DNA of 64,000 nucleotides from Lysobacteraceae bacterium PS02065 (GCA_029959555.1 JASCPI010000023.1:1-64000); one strand, 5' to 3'; shown: positions 26,062 through 36,935, counted from the first letter of the stretch. The notes: generated by a model from the sequence alone, not told the origin. Program-made: numbers and translations.

Positions 26062-26835
26062 ATGCGCCTGACACGCATCACCGAACGCCTCGCCCGCCTC
26101 GACGGCACCGCGCTCGCCGTCGAACTCGTCATCGTGATCCTCGGCGTGTTCATCGGCCTGCAGGTCGACAACTGGAACGACGCGCGCCGCGAGGCACAGC
26201 GGGGCGACGACTACCTGCAGCGCATCCACGGCGATCTCGCCGTGGACGTGAAGGAGATGGACGATCGCCTCGTGTTCTGGGGTGCAGTGGTCGCGTACGG
26301 GCATGCCGCGATACGCCACGCCGAGACCGGCGAGAACGTGCGCGGGGCGGCGTGGCCGACCGTGCTCGCGTTCTTCCAGGCCAGCCAGCTCTACCCGTAC
26401 ATCCCGCGCGACACGACCTATCAGGAAATGCGCAACGCAGGCGACCTCGGCCTGATCCGCGATGCCGCGCTACGCACCGCGCTCGCGAACTACTACGTCA
26501 ACGGCCTCAGCGTGCAGGCCGGCTACCTGCTGCGGCTCGAACCCGAGTACCGCAGGATCGTGCGCGGACTCACGCCGCAGGCTGTTTCCACGCACGTGTG
26601 GGCGCACTGCCACGAGAGCTTCGAGCAGACGCGCCAGCGCCTGATCGAATGCGATGCGCCGATCGGCGAGGACGCGGCCAAGGCCATCCTCGAGGCTTAC
26701 CGTGCCGAGCCGCGCCTGCTCGCCGAACTGCGCTTCTGGATCACCAACCTCGAGGTGTCGCGCACGCTGATCGCCGGCAACCGCGAGGCCGCGCTCGCGC
26801 TCGCGTCGCGCCTGCCTGCGGACACGCGCGAATGA
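26062..26835 (+). CDS. Single-pass membrane protein, DUF6090-like (copy B)
   Basis: The product has 257 residues. It has the same layout as copy A: an N-terminal ALAVELVIVILGVFIGLQ membrane segment, then VDNWNDARRE, then a helical domain with YQEMRNAGDLGLIRDAALR, matching the STGELSLIADRKLR block of copy A. The two copies share the anchor and this block but little else, so the duplication is old. It is separated by about 170 bases from the upstream small ORF and precedes katG. Confidence 0.75.
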   Translation: MRLTRITERLARLDGTALAVELVIVILGVFIGLQVDNWNDARREAQRGDDYLQRIHGDLAVDVKEMDDRLVFWGAVVAYGHAAIRHAETGENVRGAAWPTVLAFFQASQLYPYIPRDTTYQEMRNAGDLGLIRDAALRTALANYYVNGLSVQAGYLLRLEPEYRRIVRGLTPQAVSTHVWAHCHESFEQTRQRLIECDAPIGEDAAKAILEAYRAEPRLLAELRFWITNLEVSRTLIAGNREAALALASRLPADTRE

Positions 26836-29181
<2,346 letters not shown>

Positions 29182-29198
29182 GCAGGCACGCGGATCAC

Positions 29199-29232
29199 GT
29201 GCTTCCCGGTCCCGGGCGGATCGGGAAGCACG
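29199..29232 (+). terminator. Hairpin after katG
   Basis: CGTGCTTCCCG (29199-29209) pairs exactly with CGGGAAGCACG (29222-29232). There is no U-tract on either side, so it is either a weak intrinsic terminator or a transcript-stabilising hairpin. Confidence 0.55.
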
Positions 29233-29321
29233 ATCACGATGCGCCTGCGTGATGTACGCGACGTCGTGCGGGGCGCGACTGCACGTATGATGGCGGCATC
29301 CCACGCCAGGAGCCGCGAACG

Positions 29322-29948
29322 ATGCCGACGACCGATGCGCGCCGCCCGCTGGCATCACGCGGGACCCGATGGGCAGGCGCGATCGCCTCGGGCCTGGTGG
29401 CGACACGCATCACGCCGAACCAGATCTCGATGATCAGCATCGTGTTCTCCGCCGTAGGCGCATGGCTGCTCGTGGCATGGCCGACACCGGCAGGGCTGGT
29501 CCTCGCGGCCGTGTGCGTGCAGCTGCGCCTCGCCTGCAACCTGTTCGACGGCATGGTCGCGATCGAAGGCGGCAAGCGCTCACCGACCGGTGCGCTCTAC
29601 AACGAACTGCCCGATCGCACCGCCGACTCGCTGTTCATCGTCGCGCTCGGCTACGCGATCGGCCTGCCGTGGCTGGGTTGGCTCGGCGCCTTGCTCGCCG
29701 CGCTGACCGCCTACGTGCGCGCGACCGGTGGCGCGCTCGGCTTCGTGCAGGATTTCCGCGGACCGATGGCCAAGCCGCACCGCATGGCCGTGCTGACGCT
29801 CGGCTGCCTCGCCGGTGCCGTCGAAGTCGCGACCGTCGGCTCGCACCATGCACTGCTCGCCGCCGCCGTGATCATCGCCGCGGGCTCGGCGCTCACCTGC
29901 GTCACCCGCACGCGCGCGATCGCCGCACAGCTGCGCGCGGCAGGCTGA
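29322..29948 (+). CDS. CDP-alcohol phosphatidyltransferase family protein (YnbA-like)
   Basis: A membrane enzyme of 208 residues, in the family that transfers a phosphatidyl group from CDP-diacylglycerol to an alcohol. The catalytic region is recognisable but non-canonical: NLFDGMVAIEGGKRSPTG and then ELPDRTADSL supply the D-G...D...D pattern, while the usual AR after DG is VA. About six hydrophobic segments follow ITPNQISMIS. CAGGAG is 10 bases before the ATG. It begins a three-gene operon with an acyltransferase and a CdsA-like enzyme, so it probably makes an unusual phospholipid; the head group is unknown. Confidence 0.82.
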   Translation: MPTTDARRPLASRGTRWAGAIASGLVATRITPNQISMISIVFSAVGAWLLVAWPTPAGLVLAAVCVQLRLACNLFDGMVAIEGGKRSPTGALYNELPDRTADSLFIVALGYAIGLPWLGWLGALLAALTAYVRATGGALGFVQDFRGPMAKPHRMAVLTLGCLAGAVEVATVGSHHALLAAAVIIAAGSALTCVTRTRAIAAQLRAAG

Positions 29949-29953
29949 CCGCG

Positions 29954-30547
29954 ATGCTCGCACGCCTGCTCGTCGGCATCGTCCGCCTGCTCGTCGGTGC
30001 CTATCCGCAATGGATCGGCAGCCAGCCCATTGCGACGCGACGCGTGTATTTCGCCAACCATGCGAGCCATCTCGACACCATGGCGCTGTGGGCTGCCCTG
30101 CCTCCCGTGCTGCGCCGGAACACTCGCCCGGTCGCGGCGAAGGATTACTGGAGCCGTGGCGTGCGCGCGCTGATCGCGAAACGCGGCCTCAACGCGGTGC
30201 TCATCGATCGCCAACGGGGCACCAGCGAAGGCGATCCGCTCGAGCCACTGCACGCCGCACTCGAGGCCGGCGACTCGCTGATCCTGTTCCCCGAGGGCAC
30301 GCGCAATGCCGAGGCCACGCTGCTGCCGTTCAAGTCGGGGCTCTACCACCTCGCCGAGCGGCACCCGGACGTCGAGTTCGTCGCCGTGTACCTCGACAAC
30401 GCGCGCCGCAGTCTTCCGAAGGGCAGCCTGCTGCCGGTGCCGCTGATCTGCACGGTGCGCTTCGGCGCGCCCGTGGTGCTCGCCGCAGGCGAGACCAAAG
30501 CCGCGTTCCTCGAACGCGCCCGCAACGCCGTGATGGAACTCGCATGA
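29954..30547 (+). CDS. PlsC-like 1-acylglycerol-3-phosphate acyltransferase
   Basis: The product has 197 residues and acyltransferase motifs NHASHLDT (HX4D), VLIDRQRGT and LFPEGTRNAE. It starts 5 bases after the phosphatidyltransferase and overlaps the next gene by 4, so it is translated as part of the same operon. It is shorter than the plsC at 15414 and has only a weak N-terminal hydrophobic segment. Substrate not determined; a role in the special lipid pathway of the operon is likely. Confidence 0.85.
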   Translation: MLARLLVGIVRLLVGAYPQWIGSQPIATRRVYFANHASHLDTMALWAALPPVLRRNTRPVAAKDYWSRGVRALIAKRGLNAVLIDRQRGTSEGDPLEPLHAALEAGDSLILFPEGTRNAEATLLPFKSGLYHLAERHPDVEFVAVYLDNARRSLPKGSLLPVPLICTVRFGAPVVLAAGETKAAFLERARNAVMELA

Positions 30548-31506
30548 CACCGCAGGAATGGTTCGACCACCTCGTCGCCACCACCCCCGAACCGTTCTGG
30601 TGGGTCATGGGCGGCGTGATCGCGCTGCTCGTCGTCGCGAGCTCGATCGGTGCCGTGCTCGCGCGCTCGCGACCCGGCGCCACGGTCGACAACCTCGTCG
30701 CGCGCATCAACGCGTGGTGGGTGATGGTGGCGGTGCTCTGCGCGTGCTTCCTGCTCGGCCGCATCGCCACGCTCGTGCTGTTCGCGCTCGCCTCGTTCCT
30801 CGCGCTGCGCGAGTTCATCACGCTGACGCCGACGCGACGCGGCGACCATCTCCCGCTGTGCCTGTGCTTCTACGTGGCGATCCCGCTGCAGTACTGGCTG
30901 ATCGGCAGCGGCTGGTATGGCCTGTTCGTGATCCTGATCCCCGTCTACGGCTTCCTGCTGCTGCCCGCCGTCTCCGCGCTGGCGGGCGATACCGAGCACT
31001 TCCTCGAGCGCACCACGAAGATCCAGTGGGGCCTGATGCTGACGGTGTACTGCATCAGCTACGCGCCCGCCCTGCTGCTGCTCGATATTCCCGGCTACGA
31101 AGGGCAGAACCTGTTGCTGCTGCTCTACCTGCTGCTCGTGGTGCAGATCAGCGACGTGCTGCAGTACGTGTTCGGCAAGCTGTTCGGGCGCCACAAGCTG
31201 GCGCCGTCGGTGAGCCCGTCGAAGACGGTCGAAGGCCTCGTCGGCGGTGGGCTCTCGGCCGCGGCGATCGGCGCAGCGCTGTGGTGGATCACGCCGTTCA
31301 CGCCGTGGCAGTCGGGCCTTCTCGCGCTGCTGATCGTGCTGTGCGGTTTCCTCGGCGGCCTCGCGCTGTCGGCGGTCAAGCGCAGCCTCGGCGCGAAGGA
31401 CTGGGGGCAGATGATCGAAGGCCACGGTGGCATGCTCGACCGCCTCGATTCGGTGACGTTCGCGGCACCCGTGTTCTTCCACGTCGTGCGGTACGGCTTC
31501 GCCTGA
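30544..31506 (+). CDS. Phosphatidate cytidylyltransferase-like membrane protein (CdsA/YnbB family)
   Basis: The product has 320 residues and about eight membrane segments. The C-terminal half holds the CdsA signature region: QISDVLQYVFGKLFGRHKLAPSVSPSKTVEG, then LSAVKRSLGAKDWGQMIEGHGGMLDRLDS. Such enzymes make CDP-diacylglycerol from phosphatidate and CTP. Like E. coli YnbB it is paired with a YnbA-like phosphatidyltransferase rather than with the essential cdsA neighbourhood (no uppS/dxr nearby), so it probably feeds the YnbA-like partner. Confidence 0.87.
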   Translation: MTPQEWFDHLVATTPEPFWWVMGGVIALLVVASSIGAVLARSRPGATVDNLVARINAWWVMVAVLCACFLLGRIATLVLFALASFLALREFITLTPTRRGDHLPLCLCFYVAIPLQYWLIGSGWYGLFVILIPVYGFLLLPAVSALAGDTEHFLERTTKIQWGLMLTVYCISYAPALLLLDIPGYEGQNLLLLLYLLLVVQISDVLQYVFGKLFGRHKLAPSVSPSKTVEGLVGGGLSAAAIGAALWWITPFTPWQSGLLALLIVLCGFLGGLALSAVKRSLGAKDWGQMIEGHGGMLDRLDSVTFAAPVFFHVVRYGFA

Positions 31507-31523
31507 CGCCGCCGCGAGGCATG

Positions 31524-31592
31524 CGCGTGCACGCTCGCGCAAGCGACGTGCATGTGCATCGCGTCACGTTCGAAACGCGAAGCGTGCACGCG
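31524..31592. repeat. 12-bp inverted repeat after the phospholipid operon
   Basis: CGCGTGCACGCT (31524-31535) is the exact reverse complement of AGCGTGCACGCG (31581-31592). The region between is rich in GTGCATG and CGCG words. It may act as an intergenic hairpin. No U-tract and no gene here. Confidence 0.45.
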
Positions 31593-31653
31593 GCACGCCG
31601 GATCACCTGACCTATGCTCCGGCGCCGCGATCACGCAAGCACCGGACGACACG

Positions 31654-32232
31654 ATGTTCGATCTCTTCAGGAAGAAGCGCCCCGGGCGCATCACCGCCAT
31701 GCTCAACGCGCGCCTGCAGCCGATGGATCGCGCCGAGCTCGAGGATGCGTTCTCGAGCGTCTGCGATCGCGAGAAGTACGGCGCGACGGTCGAGGGCGGC
31801 GGCACGATGCTGGCGCCGAACGGCGAGGTCGAGAACTGCGACATCGAGATCGCGCTCGAGGACGCGAGCCCCAAGCGCATCGAGCAGGTCATGCAGGTGC
31901 TCGCGGCCATGCTCGCGCCGAAGGGCTCGCACGTGACCGTGCATCCGGGCGGCGAGCGCATCGCGTTCGGGGACCACGAAGGCCTCGCGCTCTATCTCAA
32001 CGGCACCGAACTCGACGACGAGGTCTACGCGACCAGCGACGTCAACCACGTGTTCGATACCTGCGCGACGCTGCTCGAGGGCGTCGGCATGGTCAACAGC
32101 CACTGGCGCGGACCGACCGAAACCGCGCTCTACATGTACGGCAGCAGCTTCGACGCGATGCACGAACGCATCGCAGGCTTCGTCGCCGAGTATCCGCTGT
32201 GCCAGAAGAGCCGGATCGAGCGCATCGCATGA
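31654..32232 (+). CDS. Conserved hypothetical protein
   Basis: The product has 192 residues and no signal peptide or membrane segment. The sequence is acidic with well-spaced hydrophobics (NCDIEIALEDASPKRIEQVM, LYLNGTELDDEVYATSDVNH, VNSHWRGPTETALYMYG). The codon pattern is typical of the core genes. I do not recognise the family; the look is that of small cytosolic SUKH/immunity-like or DUF proteins, without proof. It stands alone between the lipid operon and a convergent DUF3228 gene. Confidence 0.7.
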   Translation: MFDLFRKKRPGRITAMLNARLQPMDRAELEDAFSSVCDREKYGATVEGGGTMLAPNGEVENCDIEIALEDASPKRIEQVMQVLAAMLAPKGSHVTVHPGGERIAFGDHEGLALYLNGTELDDEVYATSDVNHVFDTCATLLEGVGMVNSHWRGPTETALYMYGSSFDAMHERIAGFVAEYPLCQKSRIERIA

Positions 32233-32296
32233 TCCGGGTGATGCCCATCGCCATGCCACGCGACGTGCCGCGGCGTATGGCCCGGGCGTTGCCGGC

Positions 32297-32851
32297 CTAA
32301 CGCCAGTTCGCGTTGCGCTCCCAGAACGCGACGCTGCGGCGGTAGGCCGCGCGGTCGATCGGCACGCCCGATCCACCCTCCTCCACGCCGAGCGCATTGC
32401 GCATCATCGTGATCGGGGCCATCGGGATCTCCTCGGGTTCCGCGGTGTAGAGGCAGCCGACGACGCCCCATTCGGCGTCGATCGGCGCATCCTCCTTCGC
32501 GAGCTGCTCGCGGCTGTAGAGGATCACGACGAGATAACCCGCGACCGGCACGTCGACACCCTCGAACCAGCGTACGAGCACGGGGAGCTCGCTCGATGAG
32601 CGCGCCTCGTAGGCGGATCGCAACAGGTGGCGGTTGGCGTCCGTGACCGGCACGGTCAGGCAGCGTGTCGAGGTCCAGTTGCGGTGCACGTGCAGCTTGC
32701 AGAACGGCGCGTAGCCGTCGAGCACGCGCAGCGGCGCTTCGTCGTTGAGGTGTTGCTCGAACGCTTCGGGCGTGCAGTCCCGGATCGTGTTGGCGCGTGG
32801 CTCGCGCGGGAAAAGGCGGGTACGGGCGAACGGCGTCAGGACGATGGACAT
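32297..32851 (-). CDS. DUF3228 family protein
   Basis: The product has 184 residues, cytosolic. It matches DUF3228 by the start MSIVLTPFARTRLFP, the central FCKLHVHRNWTSTRC and TDANRHLLRSAYEAR, and PVLVRWFEGVDVP, followed by VILYSREQL. The biochemical function of this family is not known. It is followed on the same strand by nothing close; the diguanylate cyclase gene ends 23 bases upstream of its start. Confidence 0.85.
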   Translation of the reverse strand: MSIVLTPFARTRLFPREPRANTIRDCTPEAFEQHLNDEAPLRVLDGYAPFCKLHVHRNWTSTRCLTVPVTDANRHLLRSAYEARSSSELPVLVRWFEGVDVPVAGYLVVILYSREQLAKEDAPIDAEWGVVGCLYTAEPEEIPMAPITMMRNALGVEEGGSGVPIDRAAYRRSVAFWERNANWR

Positions 32852-32874
32852 GCTGCGGGCGCGTCGAAAAGGCC

Positions 32875-34047
32875 TTACAGCGTAACGCCTGCCTCGTCCT
32901 CGAGCACTTTCCGAGGGTGCGAAGGACCCGCGGCGACGCGCCCCGTGCGGTTGCGTCCGCCGAGCTTGGCGCGGTACAGCGCCGCGTCGACGTCGTGGTA
33001 CAGCGCGTCGTCGTCGACGTGCCTGGACGCATCGAACGCACCGCAGCCGATGCTGACGGTCACGGGATCGGTGCGGCCTTCGAACGCCAGCGGCTCGTGC
33101 TCGAGATCGCGCCGGAAATGCTCGGCACGCTTGCAGGCGATGTCCTCGTCGGCCGCGAGCACGACGCCGAACTCCTCGCCGCCGAGGCGTGCGACGACGT
33201 CACCGGTCGCCTCGAAGTGCTCGCGGAGCCTCTGCGCGAGCGCGACCAGGCAGGCGTCGCCGGCGAGGTGGCCGAGGCTGTCGTTGATGCGCTTGAAATG
33301 GTCGATGTCGAGGATCAGCAGCGATGCCACGCCGGCACCGCGGCGCACGCGTTCGATCGCCGCGGCGAGCGCATCGTTGAAGCCACGACGATTGGTGATG
33401 CCGGTGAGGCCATCGACGCGGCTCTGGCGCTCGAACATGTCGCGCTGCTCGCGCAGGCTCTGTTCGAGCTCGAGACGGGTGCGGTACTCGGCATAGCTGC
33501 GCTTGAGCACGAGCAGCATGTAGACCATGTAGATGCCCCACATGATCGCGATGCCGGCGCCGTCGCCGTGCCACAGCAGCGCCATGCTCGGCAGCATGAC
33601 GAAGCCGATCGTCACCGCCGACGGGAGCCGGCGCATGCACAGGGTGTGGCACAAGGCCATGCCGAACGCGCCGGAGAACAGGATCGCGATGAGCGGTGCA
33701 GGCTCCGGGAGCGCCACGTACGTCCACGCGCTGAACACACCCCAGGCGAGGGTCGTCACGAGCACGATGCCCCAGATCCGCCGGAGTACGGTACGGACCT
33801 CGCGCGGCGTCGGCGCCGGCGGCACCTTGACCGCGACGCGGGCGGCAGCGAGCAACGCGAACACGCTCGTCATCGCGAACGCCTGCCACGAGAACGCGTC
33901 GGTCGTGACGACGAACGTCAACGCACAGGCGATCGGGTAGAAGAATCCGCCCAGGCGCGCGCGCTCGCGCGTCTCGCGCAGCTCCTGGAGCAGCAGGTCG
34001 TCGTCTCGGGAGGCGGCGCGGTTACGCGCAGGTTCGCTGGGCGGCAT
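32875..34047 (-). CDS. Membrane diguanylate cyclase (GGDEF)
   Basis: The product has 390 residues: an N-terminal membrane module of about six segments (residues 35-185), a short coiled coil (YRTRLELEQSLREQRDMFERQ), then a GGDEF domain with DGLTGITNRRGFND, LLILDIDHFKRINDSLGHLAGD and the active GGEEFGVVL. The RxxD inhibitory site is missing (ATGD in its place). It is the second GGDEF protein in the window with a similar plan but unrelated membrane region. Confidence 0.88.
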   Translation of the reverse strand: MPPSEPARNRAASRDDDLLLQELRETRERARLGGFFYPIACALTFVVTTDAFSWQAFAMTSVFALLAAARVAVKVPPAPTPREVRTVLRRIWGIVLVTTLAWGVFSAWTYVALPEPAPLIAILFSGAFGMALCHTLCMRRLPSAVTIGFVMLPSMALLWHGDGAGIAIMWGIYMVYMLLVLKRSYAEYRTRLELEQSLREQRDMFERQSRVDGLTGITNRRGFNDALAAAIERVRRGAGVASLLILDIDHFKRINDSLGHLAGDACLVALAQRLREHFEATGDVVARLGGEEFGVVLAADEDIACKRAEHFRRDLEHEPLAFEGRTDPVTVSIGCGAFDASRHVDDDALYHDVDAALYRAKLGGRNRTGRVAAGPSHPRKVLEDEAGVTL

Positions 34048-34181
34048 GCGCGCAGTAAGCCACGTTCACGCCCGGCTGGCGAGGGGCTCGCGCGCGCCAC
34101 ACCCCGGGCCGCCGTGCGGACCTATATGCTTCCATCTTGATGCAGAGATACAATGAACGCCTCACGCGAAACGAACGCACC

Positions 34182-35012
34182 ATGTCGATGCCGATCAGCT
34201 ACGAGTTCTTCCCGCCCAAGACCGACGAGCAACGCGACGGTCTCGACAAGGCCGTGCGCCAGCTCAAGGCACGCGCGCCCGACTACGTCTCGATGACGTT
34301 CGGCGCGGGAGGTTCGACGCTGAGCTACACGGTCGACGCCGTACGCGGCCTGCGCACGGCGCACGCGCTCGATGCGGCGCCGCACCTGTCGTGCATGGGC
34401 GGCTCGCGCGACGAGATCCGCGCCCTGCTCGACACCTACCGCGAACTCGGTGTGCGCCGCATCGTCGCGCTGCGCGGCGACCTGCCCTCGGGCATGGCGA
34501 GCTTCGGCGACTTCCGCTACGCGGCCGACCTCGTCGCGTTCATCCGCCGCGAGACCGGCGACCATTTCCACCTCGAGGTCGCCTGCTATCCCGAGGTGCA
34601 TCCGCAGGCCGACGACGCGCACACCGACCTGGCCCATTTCAAGCGCAAGGTCGAGGCCGGCGCGAACGGCGCGATCACGCAGTACTTCTACAACGCGGAC
34701 GGCTACTTCCGTTTCGTCGACGCGGCGCGCCGCGTCGGCGTGGACGTGCCGATCGTGCCGGGCATCATGCCGATCTCCAACTTCAGCCAGCTGCGACGCT
34801 TCTCGGAGATGTGCGGCGCCGAGATCCCGCGCTGGCTGTCACGCCGCATCACCGCGCTCGGCGACGATGCCGAATCGATCCGCACGTTCGCGGCCGATGT
34901 CGTCGCGGAACTCTGCCGCCGCCTCGTCGACGGCGGTGCACCGGGCCTGCACTTCTACACGCTCAACCGCGCGAAACCCACGCTCGCGGTGCTCGAGCGC
35001 CTCGACGGCTGA
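34182..35012 (+). CDS. metF: Methylenetetrahydrofolate reductase
   Basis: MetF reduces 5,10-methylene-THF to 5-methyl-THF for methionine synthesis, using FAD. The 276-residue TIM-barrel protein has YEFFPPKTDEQ (catalytic Glu region), SMTFGAGGSTLSYT, ALRGDLPSG and GANGAITQYFYNADGYFRF. The start at 34182 (MSMPISYEFF) fits the family; upstream in-frame ATGs at 34137 and 34140 would add 14-15 residues without a better ribosome site. In many Xanthomonadales metF follows ahcY; here they are about 15 kb apart. Confidence 0.93.
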   Translation: MSMPISYEFFPPKTDEQRDGLDKAVRQLKARAPDYVSMTFGAGGSTLSYTVDAVRGLRTAHALDAAPHLSCMGGSRDEIRALLDTYRELGVRRIVALRGDLPSGMASFGDFRYAADLVAFIRRETGDHFHLEVACYPEVHPQADDAHTDLAHFKRKVEAGANGAITQYFYNADGYFRFVDAARRVGVDVPIVPGIMPISNFSQLRRFSEMCGAEIPRWLSRRITALGDDAESIRTFAADVVAELCRRLVDGGAPGLHFYTLNRAKPTLAVLERLDG

Positions 35013-35058
35013 GCTCGCCTCGCGAGGGCCACGCGCGAGGCGCGGCCCTCGCATGCCA

Positions 35059-36744
35059 TCACGCCGCGACGGGCGCGTTCGCCGACAGGTGCACACCCGC
35101 GACCGCACGACCCGACGGATCGGCCGCGCCCGCGAATGCGGGATCCCAGGCGATCGCGGCCGGTGACGAGCATGCGATCGACTTGCCGCCCGGGATCGTC
35201 TCGGCGCACGCCGCACCGGGGAAATGCTCCTCGAAGATGCGGCGGTAGAAGTACGCTTCCTTCGTCTGTGGCGGGTTGATCGGGAAACGCGCCGCGGCCG
35301 CGGCGAATTCGCGGTCGGTGACCTGCGCCTCGGCATGCGCCTTGAGTCCGTCGATCCAGCCGTAGCCGACGCCGTCGCTGAACTGCTCCTTCTGGCGCCA
35401 CAGGATCTCGGGTGGCAGCGCGCCGTCGAACGCCTCGCGCAGGATCGCCTTCTCGATGCGGCCGCCGCCGGCCATCTTGGCCTTCGCGTCGAGCGACATC
35501 GCGACGTCGAGGAACTCGAGGTCGAGGAACGGCACGCGCGCCTCGACGCCCCAGGCCATCATCGACTTGTTCGCGCGCAGGCAGTCGTAGAGGTGCAGCG
35601 CGTCGAGCTTGCGAACGGTCTCCTCGTGGAACTCGCGCGCGTTCGGTGCCTTGTGGAAGTACAGGTAGCCGCCGAAGATCTCGTCGGAACCCTCGCCCGA
35701 CAGCACCATCTTGACGCCCATCGCCTTGATGCGGCGCGCGAGCAGGTACATCGGCGTGGACGCGCGGATCGAGGTGACGTCGTAGCTCTCGATGTGGCGG
35801 ATCACCTCGGGCAGCGCATCGAGGCCTTCGTCGAACGTGTACTCGAAACCGTGGTGCACGGTGCCGAGCGCCTTGGCGGCGATCTCGGCCGCGGCGAGGT
35901 CGGGCGAGCCGTGCAGGCCGATCGCGAACGAATGCAGGCGCGGCCACCAGGCCTCGGCCTTGTCGTCCTCCTCGATGCGATGGCGCGCGAAGCGCGCGGC
36001 ACACGCGGCGACGAGCGAGGAATCCAGGCCACCCGAAAGCAGCACGCCATACGGCACGTCGGTCATGAGCTGGCGGTGCACGGCGGCCTCGAACGCGCCA
36101 CGCAGCGCGGCTGCATCGACCTCGACGCCTTCGGTCGCGGCGTAGTCGCGCCAGGGCTTGTCGTAATAGCGCACGAGTTCACCGCTGCGGCTGTCGTAGA
36201 CATGGCCGGGCGGGAACGTCGCGACGTCGGCGCAGACCCCGACGAGCGCCTTCATCTCCGAGGCGACGCAGAGGCGGCCTTCGCGGTCGTGCCCCCAGTA
36301 GAGCGGACACACGCCGATCGGATCACGCGCGATCACGCAGCGACGCTCGGCCGCGTCCCACAGCGCGAACGCAAAGATGCCGTTGAGTTTCGCGACGCCT
36401 TCCGGCCCATGCTCGCGGTACAGCGCGTTGATGACCTCGCAGTCCGAACCGGTCTGGAACGCATACGGCTGCGCGAGTCCGCGCTCGAGCTCGCGATGAT
36501 TGTAGATCTCGCCGTTGACCGCGAGCGCGAGCTGGCCGTCCTCCGAACGCAACGGCTGCGAGCCGCCGGCCGGATCGACGATCGCGAGGCGCTCGTGCAC
36601 GAGGATCGCGCCGTCGTCGGCGTAGACGCCGCTCCAGTCGGGGCCGCGATGGCGTTGCCGCTGCGACAGTTCGAGCGCGAGGCGGCGCAGGGCCGGGACG
36701 TCGTCGCCGGCCTGCAGGCCGAAGATGCCGAGGATCGAACACAT
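35059..36744 (-). CDS. asnB: Asparagine synthase (glutamine-hydrolysing)
   Basis: AsnB makes asparagine from aspartate, ATP and glutamine. The 561-residue protein begins MCSILG, so Cys2 is the N-terminal nucleophile of the glutaminase domain. RLAIVDPAGGSQPL and VNGEIYNHREL follow, and then the synthetase domain with the PP-loop VLLSGGLDSSLVAA and MVLSGEGSDEIFGGYLYFHK. AGGAGA lies 8 bases before the ATG. The 190-base leader contains an Asn-codon-rich small ORF and a terminator hairpin (next entries), indicating control by asparagine-tRNA charging. Confidence 0.96.
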   Translation of the reverse strand: MCSILGIFGLQAGDDVPALRRLALELSQRQRHRGPDWSGVYADDGAILVHERLAIVDPAGGSQPLRSEDGQLALAVNGEIYNHRELERGLAQPYAFQTGSDCEVINALYREHGPEGVAKLNGIFAFALWDAAERRCVIARDPIGVCPLYWGHDREGRLCVASEMKALVGVCADVATFPPGHVYDSRSGELVRYYDKPWRDYAATEGVEVDAAALRGAFEAAVHRQLMTDVPYGVLLSGGLDSSLVAACAARFARHRIEEDDKAEAWWPRLHSFAIGLHGSPDLAAAEIAAKALGTVHHGFEYTFDEGLDALPEVIRHIESYDVTSIRASTPMYLLARRIKAMGVKMVLSGEGSDEIFGGYLYFHKAPNAREFHEETVRKLDALHLYDCLRANKSMMAWGVEARVPFLDLEFLDVAMSLDAKAKMAGGGRIEKAILREAFDGALPPEILWRQKEQFSDGVGYGWIDGLKAHAEAQVTDREFAAAAARFPINPPQTKEAYFYRRIFEEHFPGAACAETIPGGKSIACSSPAAIAWDPAFAGAADPSGRAVAGVHLSANAPVAA

Positions 36745-36782
36745 GGTTGCCGTCTCCTGAGGGATGTTTCGTAGCCCGAAAA

Positions 36783-36816
36783 CGAAGAAGGCCCGCTGTT
36801 CGGCGGGCCTTCTTCG
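36783..36816 (-). terminator. Attenuator terminator in the asnB leader
   Basis: A 14-bp perfect stem (CGAAGAAGGCCCGC / GCGGGCCTTCTTCG) with a 6-base loop is followed on the minus strand by TTTTCGGG. It lies 38 bases before the asnB start and 20 bases after the stop of the Asn-rich leader frame. No gene on this strand lies upstream to be terminated (37000-38542 is on the other strand), so it must act on the asnB transcript. A competing pairing is possible between CGGCGTGC (36842-36849) and GCCCGCCG of the stem, with one mismatch. Confidence 0.82.
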
Positions 36817-36836
36817 CGTGTGATGTGATGGATCCC

Positions 36837-36935
36837 CTACCGCACGCCGGCCCCCGTTGTGTTCCGCGCATTATTATTATTGCCGCCTCGACGGGCGACG
36901 TTCGCGGAAGCAGCGGCGGGAGCGGAGATGCACAT
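36837..36935 (-). CDS. Putative asparagine leader peptide of asnB
   Basis: This is a 32-codon frame from ATG 36935 to TAG. It contains four consecutive Asn codons (AAT x4, 36870-36881) and a fifth (AAC, 36861-36863), in the stretch NNNNARNTTGAGVR before the stop. It is followed after 20 bases by the terminator hairpin and then asnB, the same plan as trp/his/leu leaders. Ribosome stalling at these codons when Asn-tRNA is scarce should favour read-through. Weak point: no good Shine-Dalgarno precedes the ATG. Confidence 0.68.
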   Translation of the reverse strand: MCISAPAAASANVARRGGNNNNARNTTGAGVR

